Assembly (NCBI RefSeq): GCF_001424545.1
Contig: NZ_LMQL01000009.1
Span: forward strand, 454,822 to 518,821
DNA from: Ramlibacter sp. Leaf400
GTDB taxonomy: Bacteria; Pseudomonadota; Gammaproteobacteria; Burkholderiales; Burkholderiaceae_C
Length of the DNA stretch: 64,000 bases
Direction of reading: 5' to 3'
The notes under the pieces are model-generated. The model was given only the letters and a program-made list of their open reading frames with translations, ran no database searches and was not told where the DNA came from. Shown here piece after piece: positions 30,816-38,896 of this stretch. A program made the position numbers and the translations under genes. Position 1 is the first letter of the stretch; the number at the start of each line of letters is the position of its first letter.

Positions 30816-32062
30816 GCCATGTCCTTCGCCAGCCGCAGGCCGGAGTACTGCCAGCGCGCGGCCGGCGGGAAGAAATTGCGGTAGGTCCTGCGCGCATGGC
30901 CGGGCGGCGTGAAAGCACTGCCGCCGCGCAGCACCAGCTGCCCGACCATGAACTTGCCGTTGTATTCGCTCACCGCACCGCCCAGGGGCTGGAAGCCCGG
31001 ATAAGGGTCGTACGAGGACCGGGTCCACTGCCACACGTGGCCGGTCATCTGCGAGATGCCGGGCGCTTCCGCCATCGCTTCCCACTCGAACTCGGTGGGC
31101 AGGCGCGCCCCGGCCCAGTCCGCATAGGCCGCCGCCTCGTAGAAACTGAGCTGCGCCACCGGCGCCGCCGGGTCCAGCGCCTGCACGCCGGCCGGCCCGA
31201 ACACCTGCCAGTGGTCGGCCGGTGCGCGCGGGTCGCCCGCCGCCAGCCAGTACGCCGGCGCCCCCCAGCCCTGCGCCTGCACGGCCGCCCAGCCGTCCGA
31301 CAGCCAGTGCAGCGGCTTCGCGTAGCCGCCGTCCTCGATGAAGTCCAGGAACTCGCCGCAGGTGACCAGCCGGTCGGCCAGCGCGAAGGGATGCAGCAGC
31401 ACGCCGTGGCGCGGCGTCTCGTTGTCGAAGGCGAAGCCCTCGCCCGCATGGCCCACCTCGACCACGCCGCCGGGATGTTCCAGCCAGCGCAGCGCGGGCG
31501 TGGTGCCCGCCAGGCGCAGGGCCGGCTGCTCCTGCGGCCGCCAGGCCGGCAGCAGCGGGTTGCAGGAGAACGCATGCAGGATGTCGGTGGCGATCAGCTC
31601 CTGGTGCTGCTGCTCGTGCTGCAGCCCCAGCTCGACCAGCGGCGCGGCCGCCGCCCAGGCCGACCCGCTGGCCTCGCGCAGGAAGGCCTGCATCGCCGCA
31701 TCGACGTGCGCACGGTAGGCGTGCACCCGCTCGAGCGGCGGACGCGTCAGCAGGCCGCGCTGCGGGCGCGGATGGCGCGGGCCGAGCGACTCGTAGTAGG
31801 AGTTGAAGAGCCGCGCGAAAGACGGATCGAACACCTCGTAGCCGCCGGCATGCGGGCCGAGCACCACGACCTCGAAGAACCAGCTGGTGTGCGCCAGGTG
31901 CCACTTGGTCGGGCTGGCATCCGGCATGGACTGCACGCACTGGTCTTCCGGCGAGAGGGTGGCGGCGAGTTCCAGGCTCGCCGCGCGCACCTGCGCATAG
32001 CGGGCCGCGAGGGCGTCGCGGCCGCCGGGCGCGGCGCGCGGCACGGGGGACAGGCTGGGCAT
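30812..32062 (-). CDS. egtB: Hercynine oxygenase / ergothioneine sulfoxide synthase EgtB
   Basis: 416 aa. The N-terminal DinB-like domain carries the iron ligands: His in KWHLAHTSWFFE and the HEQQHQE pair. The C-terminal FGE-sulfatase domain has LPTEFEWEAMAE, GHVWQWTRSSYDPYPGF and RTYRNFF. It joins hercynine to a cysteine-containing thiol with O2. The start at 32062 has AGGAG 7 nt upstream; the longer frame to 32152 is rejected. First gene of egtBD. Confidence 0.94.
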   Translation of the reverse strand: MPSLSPVPRAAPGGRDALAARYAQVRAASLELAATLSPEDQCVQSMPDASPTKWHLAHTSWFFEVVVLGPHAGGYEVFDPSFARLFNSYYESLGPRHPRPQRGLLTRPPLERVHAYRAHVDAAMQAFLREASGSAWAAAAPLVELGLQHEQQHQELIATDILHAFSCNPLLPAWRPQEQPALRLAGTTPALRWLEHPGGVVEVGHAGEGFAFDNETPRHGVLLHPFALADRLVTCGEFLDFIEDGGYAKPLHWLSDGWAAVQAQGWGAPAYWLAAGDPRAPADHWQVFGPAGVQALDPAAPVAQLSFYEAAAYADWAGARLPTEFEWEAMAEAPGISQMTGHVWQWTRSSYDPYPGFQPLGGAVSEYNGKFMVGQLVLRGGSAFTPPGHARRTYRNFFPPAARWQYSGLRLAKDMA

Positions 32063-32213
32063 GGCGGTTCTCCTTGTGTTCTGGTCGCTCGGCCTTCGCA
32101 GTTCATTACAGGCGAGCGGGTTTCTTGCGGGATCGCGCGGTCGGGCTGTCACATGCGCTACCGTCCATGCCTCGCGGCCCCACTAGGATGCGCCGCGTTC
32201 GCAGGAGCCTTCC

Positions 32214-33266
32214 ATGACCGACCTCACCCAGCTCACCAACCAGCAGATCCGCCTGGCCCGCCGCCCGGTGGGATCGCCCACCCGCGCCGACTGGCAGGAG
32301 ACCAGCGAGCCGGTGAAGTCGCCGCCCGACGGCGGCCTGCTGGTCGAGACACTCGCCCTGTCGATGGACCCGGCCATGCGCGGCTGGATGAACGAGGGCA
32401 AGAGCTACATCGCGCCGGTGGGCATCGGCGAGGTGATGCGCGCCGGCGGCGTGGGCCGCGTGCTGGCGTCCTCGCATCCGAAGTTCGCCGTCGGCGACCT
32501 GGTGGCCGGCGTTCTGGGCGTGCAGTCTCACCCCGCCTTCACGGCCGAGCAGGCGGGGCGCGCCGGCCTGGCGACGATCGACACGCGCATGGGCAGCGTG
32601 ACCCAGTGGCTCAACGTGCTGGGCATGCCGGGCATGACCGCCTACTTCGGCCTGCTGGACGTCGGCCAGCCGCGGCCGGGCGACACGGTGGTGGTCTCCG
32701 GTGCCGCCGGCGCGGTGGGCCAGACCGTGGGCCAGCTCGCGCGCATCAAGGGCTGCCGCGTGGTGGGCATCGCCGGCGGCCGGGCCAAGTGCGACTGGGT
32801 GGTGGGCGAGCTGGGCTTCGACGCCTGCATCGACTACAAGGCCGGCCCCGTGCGCGCCGGACTCAAGGAGCACTGTCCCAAGGGCGTGGACGTCTACTTC
32901 GACAACGTGGGCGGCGACATCCTCGACGAGGTCCTCGCCCGGCTGGCGATGCACGCGCGCATCGTCATCTGCGGCGCGATCAGCCAGTACAACAACACCA
33001 CGCCGGTGCAGGGACCGAAGAACTACCTGTCGCTGCTGGTGCACCGCGCGCGCATGCAGGGGATGGTGGTGTTCGACTACGCCGACCGCTACCCGCAGGC
33101 CGTGGCCGAACTGGCCGGCTACCTCAAGGACGGCCGGATGAAGAGCCGTGAAGACGTCGTGCGCGGGCTCGGGCAGTTCCCCGAGGCGCTCAACCGCCTG
33201 TTCACCGGCGAGAACTTCGGCAAGCTGGTGCTTCAAGTCGCGGATGAGGTCACTGGCTCGCGATGA
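32214..33266 (+). CDS. Zinc-free MDR, NADP-dependent oxidoreductase (CurA/leukotriene-reductase type)
   Basis: 350 aa. NADPH motif [39 protein letters not shown] and CGAISQYNNT are typical of the MDR alkenal/curcumin-reductase subgroup, which reduces activated C=C bonds; no zinc ligands. AGGAG lies 7 nt before the ATG, and TAGGAT (32184-32189) is a likely -10. Its last 17 nt overlap the convergent hypothetical gene. Confidence 0.9.
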   Translation: MTDLTQLTNQQIRLARRPVGSPTRADWQETSEPVKSPPDGGLLVETLALSMDPAMRGWMNEGKSYIAPVGIGEVMRAGGVGRVLASSHPKFAVGDLVAGVLGVQSHPAFTAEQAGRAGLATIDTRMGSVTQWLNVLGMPGMTAYFGLLDVGQPRPGDTVVVSGAAGAVGQTVGQLARIKGCRVVGIAGGRAKCDWVVGELGFDACIDYKAGPVRAGLKEHCPKGVDVYFDNVGGDILDEVLARLAMHARIVICGAISQYNNTTPVQGPKNYLSLLVHRARMQGMVVFDYADRYPQAVAELAGYLKDGRMKSREDVVRGLGQFPEALNRLFTGENFGKLVLQVADEVTGSR

Positions 33267-33666
33267 GGTCGAGGGCATCCCGAACCAAGGAGTCGCGCGG
33301 CTGCGGCCGCTGGGTCTTCTTCCACTCGCCCAGCCGGCTGGGGCTGTCGTCCATCCGCACGAAGTAGACCGGACGCTCGCAGGCCTGCCACTTGGCGCAG
33401 TGCTGGCCCCAGCGGCGCACCTGGCCGGGCGGGACATAGAGGTAGATCGGGTCCTGCGCGAGCGGCTGCGTGCCGGGCTCGGCGACCACGGGCCTGGCAT
33501 GCACCAACGGCGGCGTCTCGCCGCGCACCTCGATGCGGCCGTACAGCCCCGGCCGCAGCGGCCGGCCGGTGTCCACGTTGCGCCACGAGGCCTGCTGCGT
33601 CGTCTGCGCACCGGCATCGGTGAGGGCGAGCAGGGCCGCGCAGGCGCCGACCAGTCCGGCCTTCAC
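33250..33666 (-). CDS. Exported hypothetical protein
   Basis: 138 aa. The GTG start at 33666 overlaps the stop of the preceding 44-aa gene (GTGA), and a signal peptide follows (AGLVGACAALLALTDAGA). The mature part of about 118 residues is unfamiliar: GLYGRIEVRGETPP, DPIYLYVPPGQVRRW, then two Cys (QHCAKWQACERPVYFV). No known domain; predicted periplasmic. The Cys pair may form a disulfide (inference). Confidence 0.6.
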   Translation of the reverse strand: MKAGLVGACAALLALTDAGAQTTQQASWRNVDTGRPLRPGLYGRIEVRGETPPLVHARPVVAEPGTQPLAQDPIYLYVPPGQVRRWGQHCAKWQACERPVYFVRMDDSPSRLGEWKKTQRPQPRDSLVRDALDLIASQ

Positions 33667-33797
33667 GACGCCACGCCCCCGGCCGCCATCACGATGAACG
33701 CGGTGGTCACGGTCACGATCGCCACCACGCCCACGATCAGCGCGTGCACCACGCCGGGTTCGGGGGAGGGGGACGAGGGTCGTGGCGGCTGGTGCAT
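33663..33797 (-). CDS. Small single-TM protein (44 aa)
   Basis: Begins MHQPPRPSSPSPEPG, followed by one hydrophobic helix (VVHALIVGVVAIVTVTTAFI) and a short end. GAGGAG lies 8 nt before the ATG, which is a strong SD. The stop overlaps the GTG start of the exported protein, so this gene probably drives its translation. Pro/Ser-rich N-terminus on one side of the membrane; function unknown. An upstream-extended frame to 33914 is not needed. Confidence 0.6.
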   Translation of the reverse strand: MHQPPRPSSPSPEPGVVHALIVGVVAIVTVTTAFIVMAAGGVAS

Positions 33798-33956
33798 GGC
33801 AGAGGCTCCTCGGGGACGAACCTTGTTGTAGCCAGCCCCTACCGCTGAGCGTGTAGGCGTGCAGGAAGGCCAATGGTGGATTCGTCCCGGGCGCCCGTAG
33901 GAGCCGGCTGACAACGCTGCCTACGGTCGCGGCACGCCGTTTGCCACGTTTGTTTC

Positions 33957-35276
33957 ATGGATCCCGACTCGCTCTTGCAGGCCCTCCGGCAGCAGGTGCT
34001 GCCCCTGAAGTCCGGCGTTCCCGCGCCGCTGATGCAGGCGCTCTCGCGACGACGCATCGCGCTCTTGGGCGAGGCCAGCCACGGCACGCATGAGTTCTAC
34101 GCGCTGCGCGCGCAGATCACCCGGGCGCTCATTGAAGAGCACGGCTGCCGCGCGGTGGTGATCGAGGGCGACTGGCCCGATGCCTGGCGCGTCAACCGCT
34201 GGGTGCGCGGCCTCGCCGACGGCGACGCCGAGGACGCGCTGTCCGGCTTCGAGCGCTTCCCGACCTGGATGTGGCGCAACACCGTGGTGCGCGACTTCAT
34301 CACCTGGCTGCGCCAGTACAACCGCGACCTGCCGCCCTGGCGCCAGGTCGGCTTCTACGGCATGGACCTGTACAGCCTGTTCGGCTCGGTGCGGGAAGTG
34401 CTGGCCTACCTGGACCGCGCCGATCCCGAAGCGGCGCAGCGCGCGCGCCGGCGCTACGGCTGCTTCGACCACTTCCAGCAGAACCTGCAGGCCTATGGCT
34501 ACGCCGCCGGCTTCGGCACCGGGTTCAGCTGCGAGGAGGCGGTGGTGGCGCAGCTCACCGACCTGCTGCGCCACCGCACGCCGGAAGACGACGGCGACCC
34601 CGACGCCCTGTTCCACGCGCAGCAGAACGCGAGGCTGGTGCGCAACGCGGAGCAGTACTACCGCAGCATGTTCCGCGGCCGCGCGTCGTCGTGGAACCTG
34701 CGCGACCTGCACATGGCCGACACGCTGCAGGCGCTCTCGGCCCACCTGCAGGAGCGCAGCGGCCAGGCGCCGCGCATGGCGGTGTGGGCCCACAACTCGC
34801 ACCTGGGCGACGCCAGCGCCACCGCGATGTCCGAGCAGGGCGAGTGGAGCGTCGGCGAGCTGATGCGCCAGCGCTGGCGCGACGAGGTCTTCCTGCTCGG
34901 CTTCACCACCTACGAGGGCACGGTGCGCGCGGCTTCGGAATGGGACGAGCCGGCGCTGGTCAAGCGGGTGCGGCCCGGGCTTCCCGGCAGCTGGGAGGCG
35001 CTGTTCCACGAGGTGGGGCCGGAGAACTTCCTGCTGCTGCCCGACGACGCCCTGCGTGCCCAGCTCGACCAGCCGCTGCTGGAGCGCGCCATCGGCGTGA
35101 TCTACCTGCCCGAGACCGAGCGGCGCAGCCACTACTTCAGCGCCCGCATCGGCGCGCAGTTCGACGGCGTGATCCACCTGGACAGCACGCAGGCGCTGGA
35201 GTCGCTGCCGGAGCGCGCGACCGCCTCGCCCGACGAGGAGGTGGAGGTGCCGGAGACCTACCCCGAAGGCGTGTGA
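33957..35276 (+). CDS. Erythromycin-esterase family protein
   Basis: 439 aa. The family signature is LLGEASHGTHEFYALRAQIT with the putative catalytic His and Glu residues; GCRAVVIEGDWPDAWRVNR and WAHNSHLGDASAT follow, as in EreA/succinoglycan-associated proteins. True EreA hydrolyses macrolide lactones, but most soil members have unknown substrates. A 7-bp inverted repeat (33895-33926) lies 31 nt upstream. The stop abuts the convergent cupin stop with no gap. Confidence 0.83.
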   Translation: MDPDSLLQALRQQVLPLKSGVPAPLMQALSRRRIALLGEASHGTHEFYALRAQITRALIEEHGCRAVVIEGDWPDAWRVNRWVRGLADGDAEDALSGFERFPTWMWRNTVVRDFITWLRQYNRDLPPWRQVGFYGMDLYSLFGSVREVLAYLDRADPEAAQRARRRYGCFDHFQQNLQAYGYAAGFGTGFSCEEAVVAQLTDLLRHRTPEDDGDPDALFHAQQNARLVRNAEQYYRSMFRGRASSWNLRDLHMADTLQALSAHLQERSGQAPRMAVWAHNSHLGDASATAMSEQGEWSVGELMRQRWRDEVFLLGFTTYEGTVRAASEWDEPALVKRVRPGLPGSWEALFHEVGPENFLLLPDDALRAQLDQPLLERAIGVIYLPETERRSHYFSARIGAQFDGVIHLDSTQALESLPERATASPDEEVEVPETYPEGV

Positions 35277-35807
35277 CTACACCCCGCCGCGCGGGTGCGT
35301 GGGATCGACCCACAGCACCTGCTCCGGTTTCTCCACCGGCTCGATGTCCAGGTTGACCGCCACGGCCTCGCCGTCGCTGCGGCACAGCACGCATTCGAGC
35401 TGCTCGGTCGGGCTGGCGTTGATCTCCTGGTGCGGCACCCAGGGCGGCACGTAGATGAAGTCGCCGGGGCCGGCCTCGGCGGTGAACTCCAGCTGCTCGC
35501 CCCAGCGCATGCGCGCGCGGCCCTTGACCACGTAGATCACGCTCTCCAGGTGCCCGTGGTGGTGGGCGCCGGTCTTGGCGTTGGCGTGGATGGTCACGGT
35601 TCCGGCCCAGAGTTTCTGCGCGCCGACGCGGGCGAAGTTGATCGCGGCCTTGCGGTCCATGCCCGGCGTCTGCGCGGTGTTGGGGTCCAGCTGGTGGCCG
35701 GGGATGACGCGCACGCCGTCGTGCTTCCAGCGCGGGTCGTGGGCGGGGTCGTCGTGGCCGTGTTCGTGAGGGTGGTCGTGGTCGTGCGAATGGGGATCGT
35801 GTGCCAT
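35277..35807 (-). CDS. Cupin protein with His-rich N-terminus
   Basis: 176 aa. The first 30 residues contain about ten His in HxH/HD repeats, suggesting metal storage or delivery to the cupin site. The cupin barrel shows GAHHHGHLESVIYVVKGRAR (motif 1, three His and a Glu) and GDFIYVPPWVPHQEIN (motif 2 with His). The ATG has GAGGAG 7 nt upstream; this SD lies at the end of the methionine synthase gene 10 nt away, so the two form an operon. Function unknown. Confidence 0.75.
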   Translation of the reverse strand: MAHDPHSHDHDHPHEHGHDDPAHDPRWKHDGVRVIPGHQLDPNTAQTPGMDRKAAINFARVGAQKLWAGTVTIHANAKTGAHHHGHLESVIYVVKGRARMRWGEQLEFTAEAGPGDFIYVPPWVPHQEINASPTEQLECVLCRSDGEAVAVNLDIEPVEKPEQVLWVDPTHPRGGV

Positions 35808-35817
35808 GGGAGGCTCC

Positions 35818-36837
35818 TCAGCCGTAACGCCGGCGCGCCAGTTCCGCGCCTTGCGCCAGCGCCTGCAGTTTCTTCATCGCCACGTCGCGGTCCATCGGGG
35901 CCAGCCCGCAGTTGGTACAAGGGATGAGCCGCTCGCGCGCGACGAACTGCAGGGCGCGGCCGATGGTGTCGGCCACCTGCTCGGGCGTCTCGACCTCGTC
36001 GCTGGCCACGTCGATCACGCCCACCATCACGTCCTTGCCCTGCAGCAGCTTCATCAGCTCGGGCGGCACGTGAGAGTGGTAGCACTCCAGGCTGACCTGG
36101 CCGATGCTGCTGCGGGCCAGCGCCGGGAACACCTGCTCGTACTGCCGCCATTCCTCGCCCAGCGTTTTCTTCCAGTCCACGTTGGCCTGGATGCCGTAGC
36201 CGTAGCAGATGTGGACCGCGGTCGTGCAGGTCAGGCCCTGCGCGGCACGCTCCAGCGCCTGCACGCCCCACTCGGCCGCTTCCTTCATGTACACGTTGAA
36301 CGCCGGCTCGTCGAACTGGATCACGTCCACGCCGTCGGCCTGCAGCGCCAGCGCCTCCTGGTTCAGCAGCTCGGCGAACGCCATGGCCATCTTCACCTTG
36401 TCGCCGTAGAAGCGGTCGGCCACGGTGTCCACGATGGTCATCGGACCGGGCAGCGTGAACTTGAGCTTGCGCTTGGTGTGGGCGCGGGCCAGGCGAGCCT
36501 CGAATGCATGCACCCGGCCGGCCAGGCGCAGGGGTGCGACCACCTGCGGCACCATCGCGTCGTAGCGGTTGTTGCGGATGCCCATCTTGACCTTGTGCTC
36601 GAAGTCGATGCCTTCGACGCGCTCGAGGAAGCCGTGCACGAAATGCTGGCGCGCCTGCTCGCCGTCGCCCACGATGTCCAGGCCGGCGTCTTCCTGCGCC
36701 TTGATCCACATCAGCGTGGCGTCGGCCTTGGCTTCGAGAAGGGCGTCGCCGGTTGCCTTCCATTGCGGCCAGAGCTTGTGGGTCTCGGCCAGCCAGGAGG
36801 GCTTGGGGAGGCTGCCGGCGATGGCGGTGGGGAACAT
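35818..36837 (-). CDS. Core-MetE type methionine synthase (MesD-like)
   Basis: 339 aa, only the catalytic C-terminal barrel of MetE. It starts TAIAGSLPKPSWLAE. Zinc ligands are visible: His and Cys in AVHICYGYG, Glu in VSLECYHSH, Cys in PCTNCGLAP. Short core-MetE proteins are folate-independent methionine synthases; the GSLPKPSWLAE / IVGDGEQARQHFV subgroup looks like MesD, which is known to work with MesX (DUF1852). No DUF1852 gene is next to it; the downstream partner is a cupin. GGAG precedes the ATG; the frame to 36882 is an upstream extension. Confidence 0.8.
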   Translation of the reverse strand: MFPTAIAGSLPKPSWLAETHKLWPQWKATGDALLEAKADATLMWIKAQEDAGLDIVGDGEQARQHFVHGFLERVEGIDFEHKVKMGIRNNRYDAMVPQVVAPLRLAGRVHAFEARLARAHTKRKLKFTLPGPMTIVDTVADRFYGDKVKMAMAFAELLNQEALALQADGVDVIQFDEPAFNVYMKEAAEWGVQALERAAQGLTCTTAVHICYGYGIQANVDWKKTLGEEWRQYEQVFPALARSSIGQVSLECYHSHVPPELMKLLQGKDVMVGVIDVASDEVETPEQVADTIGRALQFVARERLIPCTNCGLAPMDRDVAMKKLQALAQGAELARRRYG

Positions 36838-37215
36838 GGTTTTTGTCTCCTTCGTTTTGGTCTGCCGATCATCATCGCGCAATACTTGGCAGGGTCACAT
36901 CCGCGCCCTCCACCGCCCTGCCCCGCCGCTCGTCGTCGTCATTCCCGCTCCCCTCTCCGTCATTCCCGCGAAGGCGGTAAGGACGGTAGTGACGGTGGCG
37001 TCCGGACTGCACAACAGGCCGGATATAAGTCCGCAATGAACCCGCCGCGTCGGGCGCGCGGCTGAGGGAAGCACCCCGCCTCGGCGGGGATGACGGGACT
37101 GCTCGCGCTCAGGGCTTCGTCGAGCAAGCCCCGAGCCCCTCCATGACTGTCCTACGCGCCCCTGCCCGAACTCCGACGCGGCAGCCCCAAAGCCAAGCCG
37201 ATAGTTCCGCAGCCC
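36838..37215. repeat. 378-nt gene-free spacer with REP-like elements, copy 6
   Basis: No credible gene. It holds two forward REP-like pieces (36937-36952 truncated; 36959-36982) and one reverse piece (37072-37096). GATAGT (37200-37205) ends 10 nt before the ZIP gene ATG and is its likely -10. Confidence 0.7.
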
Positions 37216-37989
37216 ATGGACTTCACCACCCTGCTGCTCATCAGCCTGGCCGGCGCCCTCGCCTCGCCGCTGGGCGGCGCCCTGGCGTTGTGCAGGAAGC
37301 CGACCACCCTCGCCCTGTCGATCGCCGTCGGCTTCGCAGCCGGCGCGCTGCTCGGAGCCTTCGCCTTCGAGATGCTCCCCAAGGCCGCCGAGACGGCTTC
37401 GCTGCCGATCGCGGTGGCGGGCTTCGCCGCCGGATTCGGGGCCCTCTACGCGCTGGACCTGTTCCTGCACCACGGCGTGAGCGCGGGTGAGAAGTCCTCG
37501 CAGTGGAAACGGGTCGTGCGCCTGCGGCACAAGCAAACCTCGCGGGGCGATGGCGTGACCCTGCTGGCCGGCGGCACCAGCGCCGAGGAACTGGTGGAAG
37601 GCCTCACGATCGGGGTGAGCGCGGCCACCGATGCCACCCTCGGGCTGATCGTCGGCCTGGCGATCGTCATCGACAACGCGAGCGAAGCCATGAGCATCGG
37701 CGACCTGATCCAGGAGCAAGGCGGCGAGCACCAGGTCCGCCGCATCCTGGGCTGGACCGGCCTGATCGGGGCGTCGCTGTTCGTCTCGGCGATGGCGGGG
37801 TGGTTCCTGCTGCGCGACCTGTCCCCCGGCATGCTGGGCTTCCTGCTGGCCGTGGGCGCCGGCGCGATGTTCTACCTCACGATGACGGAGCTGGTGCCCG
37901 AAGCCGAAAGCCATCAGTTCCAGCAGTCCTCGGCCGTGGCCGCCGGTGTCGGGCTGCTGGTGATCTTCACGCTGTCGCGCATGCAGTGA
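37216..37989 (+). CDS. ZIP-family protein with altered metal-binding motifs
   Basis: 257 aa, eight predicted TM helices, ZIP superfamily length and layout. Where canonical ZIPs have HNxPEG in TM4 and TM5, this protein reads SAEELVEGLTIGVS and IDNASEAMSIG; both His are lost, though the acidic residues remain. MTELVPEAE is the typical C-terminal ZIP motif. It could transport a different ion or be a non-transporting homologue. A short leader (about 4 nt) is predicted from GATAGT. Confidence 0.7.
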   Translation: MDFTTLLLISLAGALASPLGGALALCRKPTTLALSIAVGFAAGALLGAFAFEMLPKAAETASLPIAVAGFAAGFGALYALDLFLHHGVSAGEKSSQWKRVVRLRHKQTSRGDGVTLLAGGTSAEELVEGLTIGVSAATDATLGLIVGLAIVIDNASEAMSIGDLIQEQGGEHQVRRILGWTGLIGASLFVSAMAGWFLLRDLSPGMLGFLLAVGAGAMFYLTMTELVPEAESHQFQQSSAVAAGVGLLVIFTLSRMQ

Positions 37990-38010
37990 GCGGATGGGCC
38001 GCCCGGCTGC

Positions 38011-38217
38011 TCAGCGCGCCGAGTCCTGCTTGCACAGGTCGGCCGGGCCGCGGCAATCGTCTTCGCGCGAACTGCCCGCCGGCGGCACCGCGCTGCGGTC
38101 GCGTTGCCCGGCCTGCGCACCGCGGCCGGCATCGGGCCGCGCGGGCGCCTGGTCGAGCGTGCAACCGCCCAGGGCGATCAGGGCCGCCACCAGCGGCCAA
38201 GGAAGGGATGCTTTCAT
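38011..38217 (-). CDS. Small lipoprotein
   Basis: 68 aa. Signal peptide with lipobox ALGGC (Cys19), then a Gly/Arg/Ala-rich polar tail containing two further Cys (DDCRGPADLC). GGGAG lies 7 nt before the ATG. Too short for family assignment; a membrane-anchored peptide of unknown role. Convergent with the ZIP gene and divergent from the hemerythrin gene. Confidence 0.55.
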   Translation of the reverse strand: MKASLPWPLVAALIALGGCTLDQAPARPDAGRGAQAGQRDRSAVPPAGSSREDDCRGPADLCKQDSAR

Positions 38218-38325
38218 GGTCTCTCCCGGCGTTCGGACCGGGTGACCCATCATTGCGGCGGCCGCACCGGCCTCCTGTAGGACGAGGGCGCCGGTTCCGT
38301 CCCGCGTCGCGGGACAATCGCTTTC

Positions 38326-38874
38326 GTGCCCCACCTGCTCAACATCACGGACCGCGCCGCCCCGCCGGCGCCGGGCTTCGACCAGCCCTTCGAGATGCTC
38401 GACGCCTGCCACGACAAGATCCGGCAGATGCTGGCACTGATGGCCCGGATGCGCGAACACATCGAGCGGAACGGCAACGACGCGCAGGCGCGCGCGGCCG
38501 CGCAGGACGTGATGCGGTACTTCGACGTGGCCGCGCCGCACCACCACCTGGACGAAGAGCGGCACGTGCTGCCGGCGCTCGAAGCCAGCGCCGACGAGAA
38601 GCTCGCGGGCCTCGCGGTCCGGCTGCGGCGCGAACACCGCGAGATGGAGCAAGGGTGGGCCGCGGCGCGGCCCGTCCTGGCGCGCATCGCGCAGGGGGAA
38701 CCCGCGTCGCCAACGCCGCAGGAGGACCAGACGCTGTCGTCCTTCGCCGGCCTGTACGCCGACCACATCGCCGCGGAAGAAGAAGCTGCGTTTCCCGCGG
38801 CGAAGACCGCCTTGGGCGCGGCCCAGGTCTCGGCCATGGCCTTGGACATGAAGGCCCGCCGCGGCGTGAAGTGA
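38326..38874 (+). CDS. Hemerythrin-domain protein
   Basis: 182 aa. Diiron ligands fit the four-helix bundle: His in DACHDKI, HHHLDEERH, HREME and HIAAEEEAAF (two HxxxE motifs). It binds O2 or NO, or senses redox/iron; soluble. The start is a GTG 7 nt after GACAAT (38313-38318) with no SD, so leaderless initiation at GTG is predicted. The convergent cytochrome gene ends 22 nt later. Confidence 0.85.
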   Translation: MPHLLNITDRAAPPAPGFDQPFEMLDACHDKIRQMLALMARMREHIERNGNDAQARAAAQDVMRYFDVAAPHHHLDEERHVLPALEASADEKLAGLAVRLRREHREMEQGWAAARPVLARIAQGEPASPTPQEDQTLSSFAGLYADHIAAEEEAAFPAAKTALGAAQVSAMALDMKARRGVK

Positions 38875-38896
38875 CGCCGCGGCGGCCGGTCCCCGA

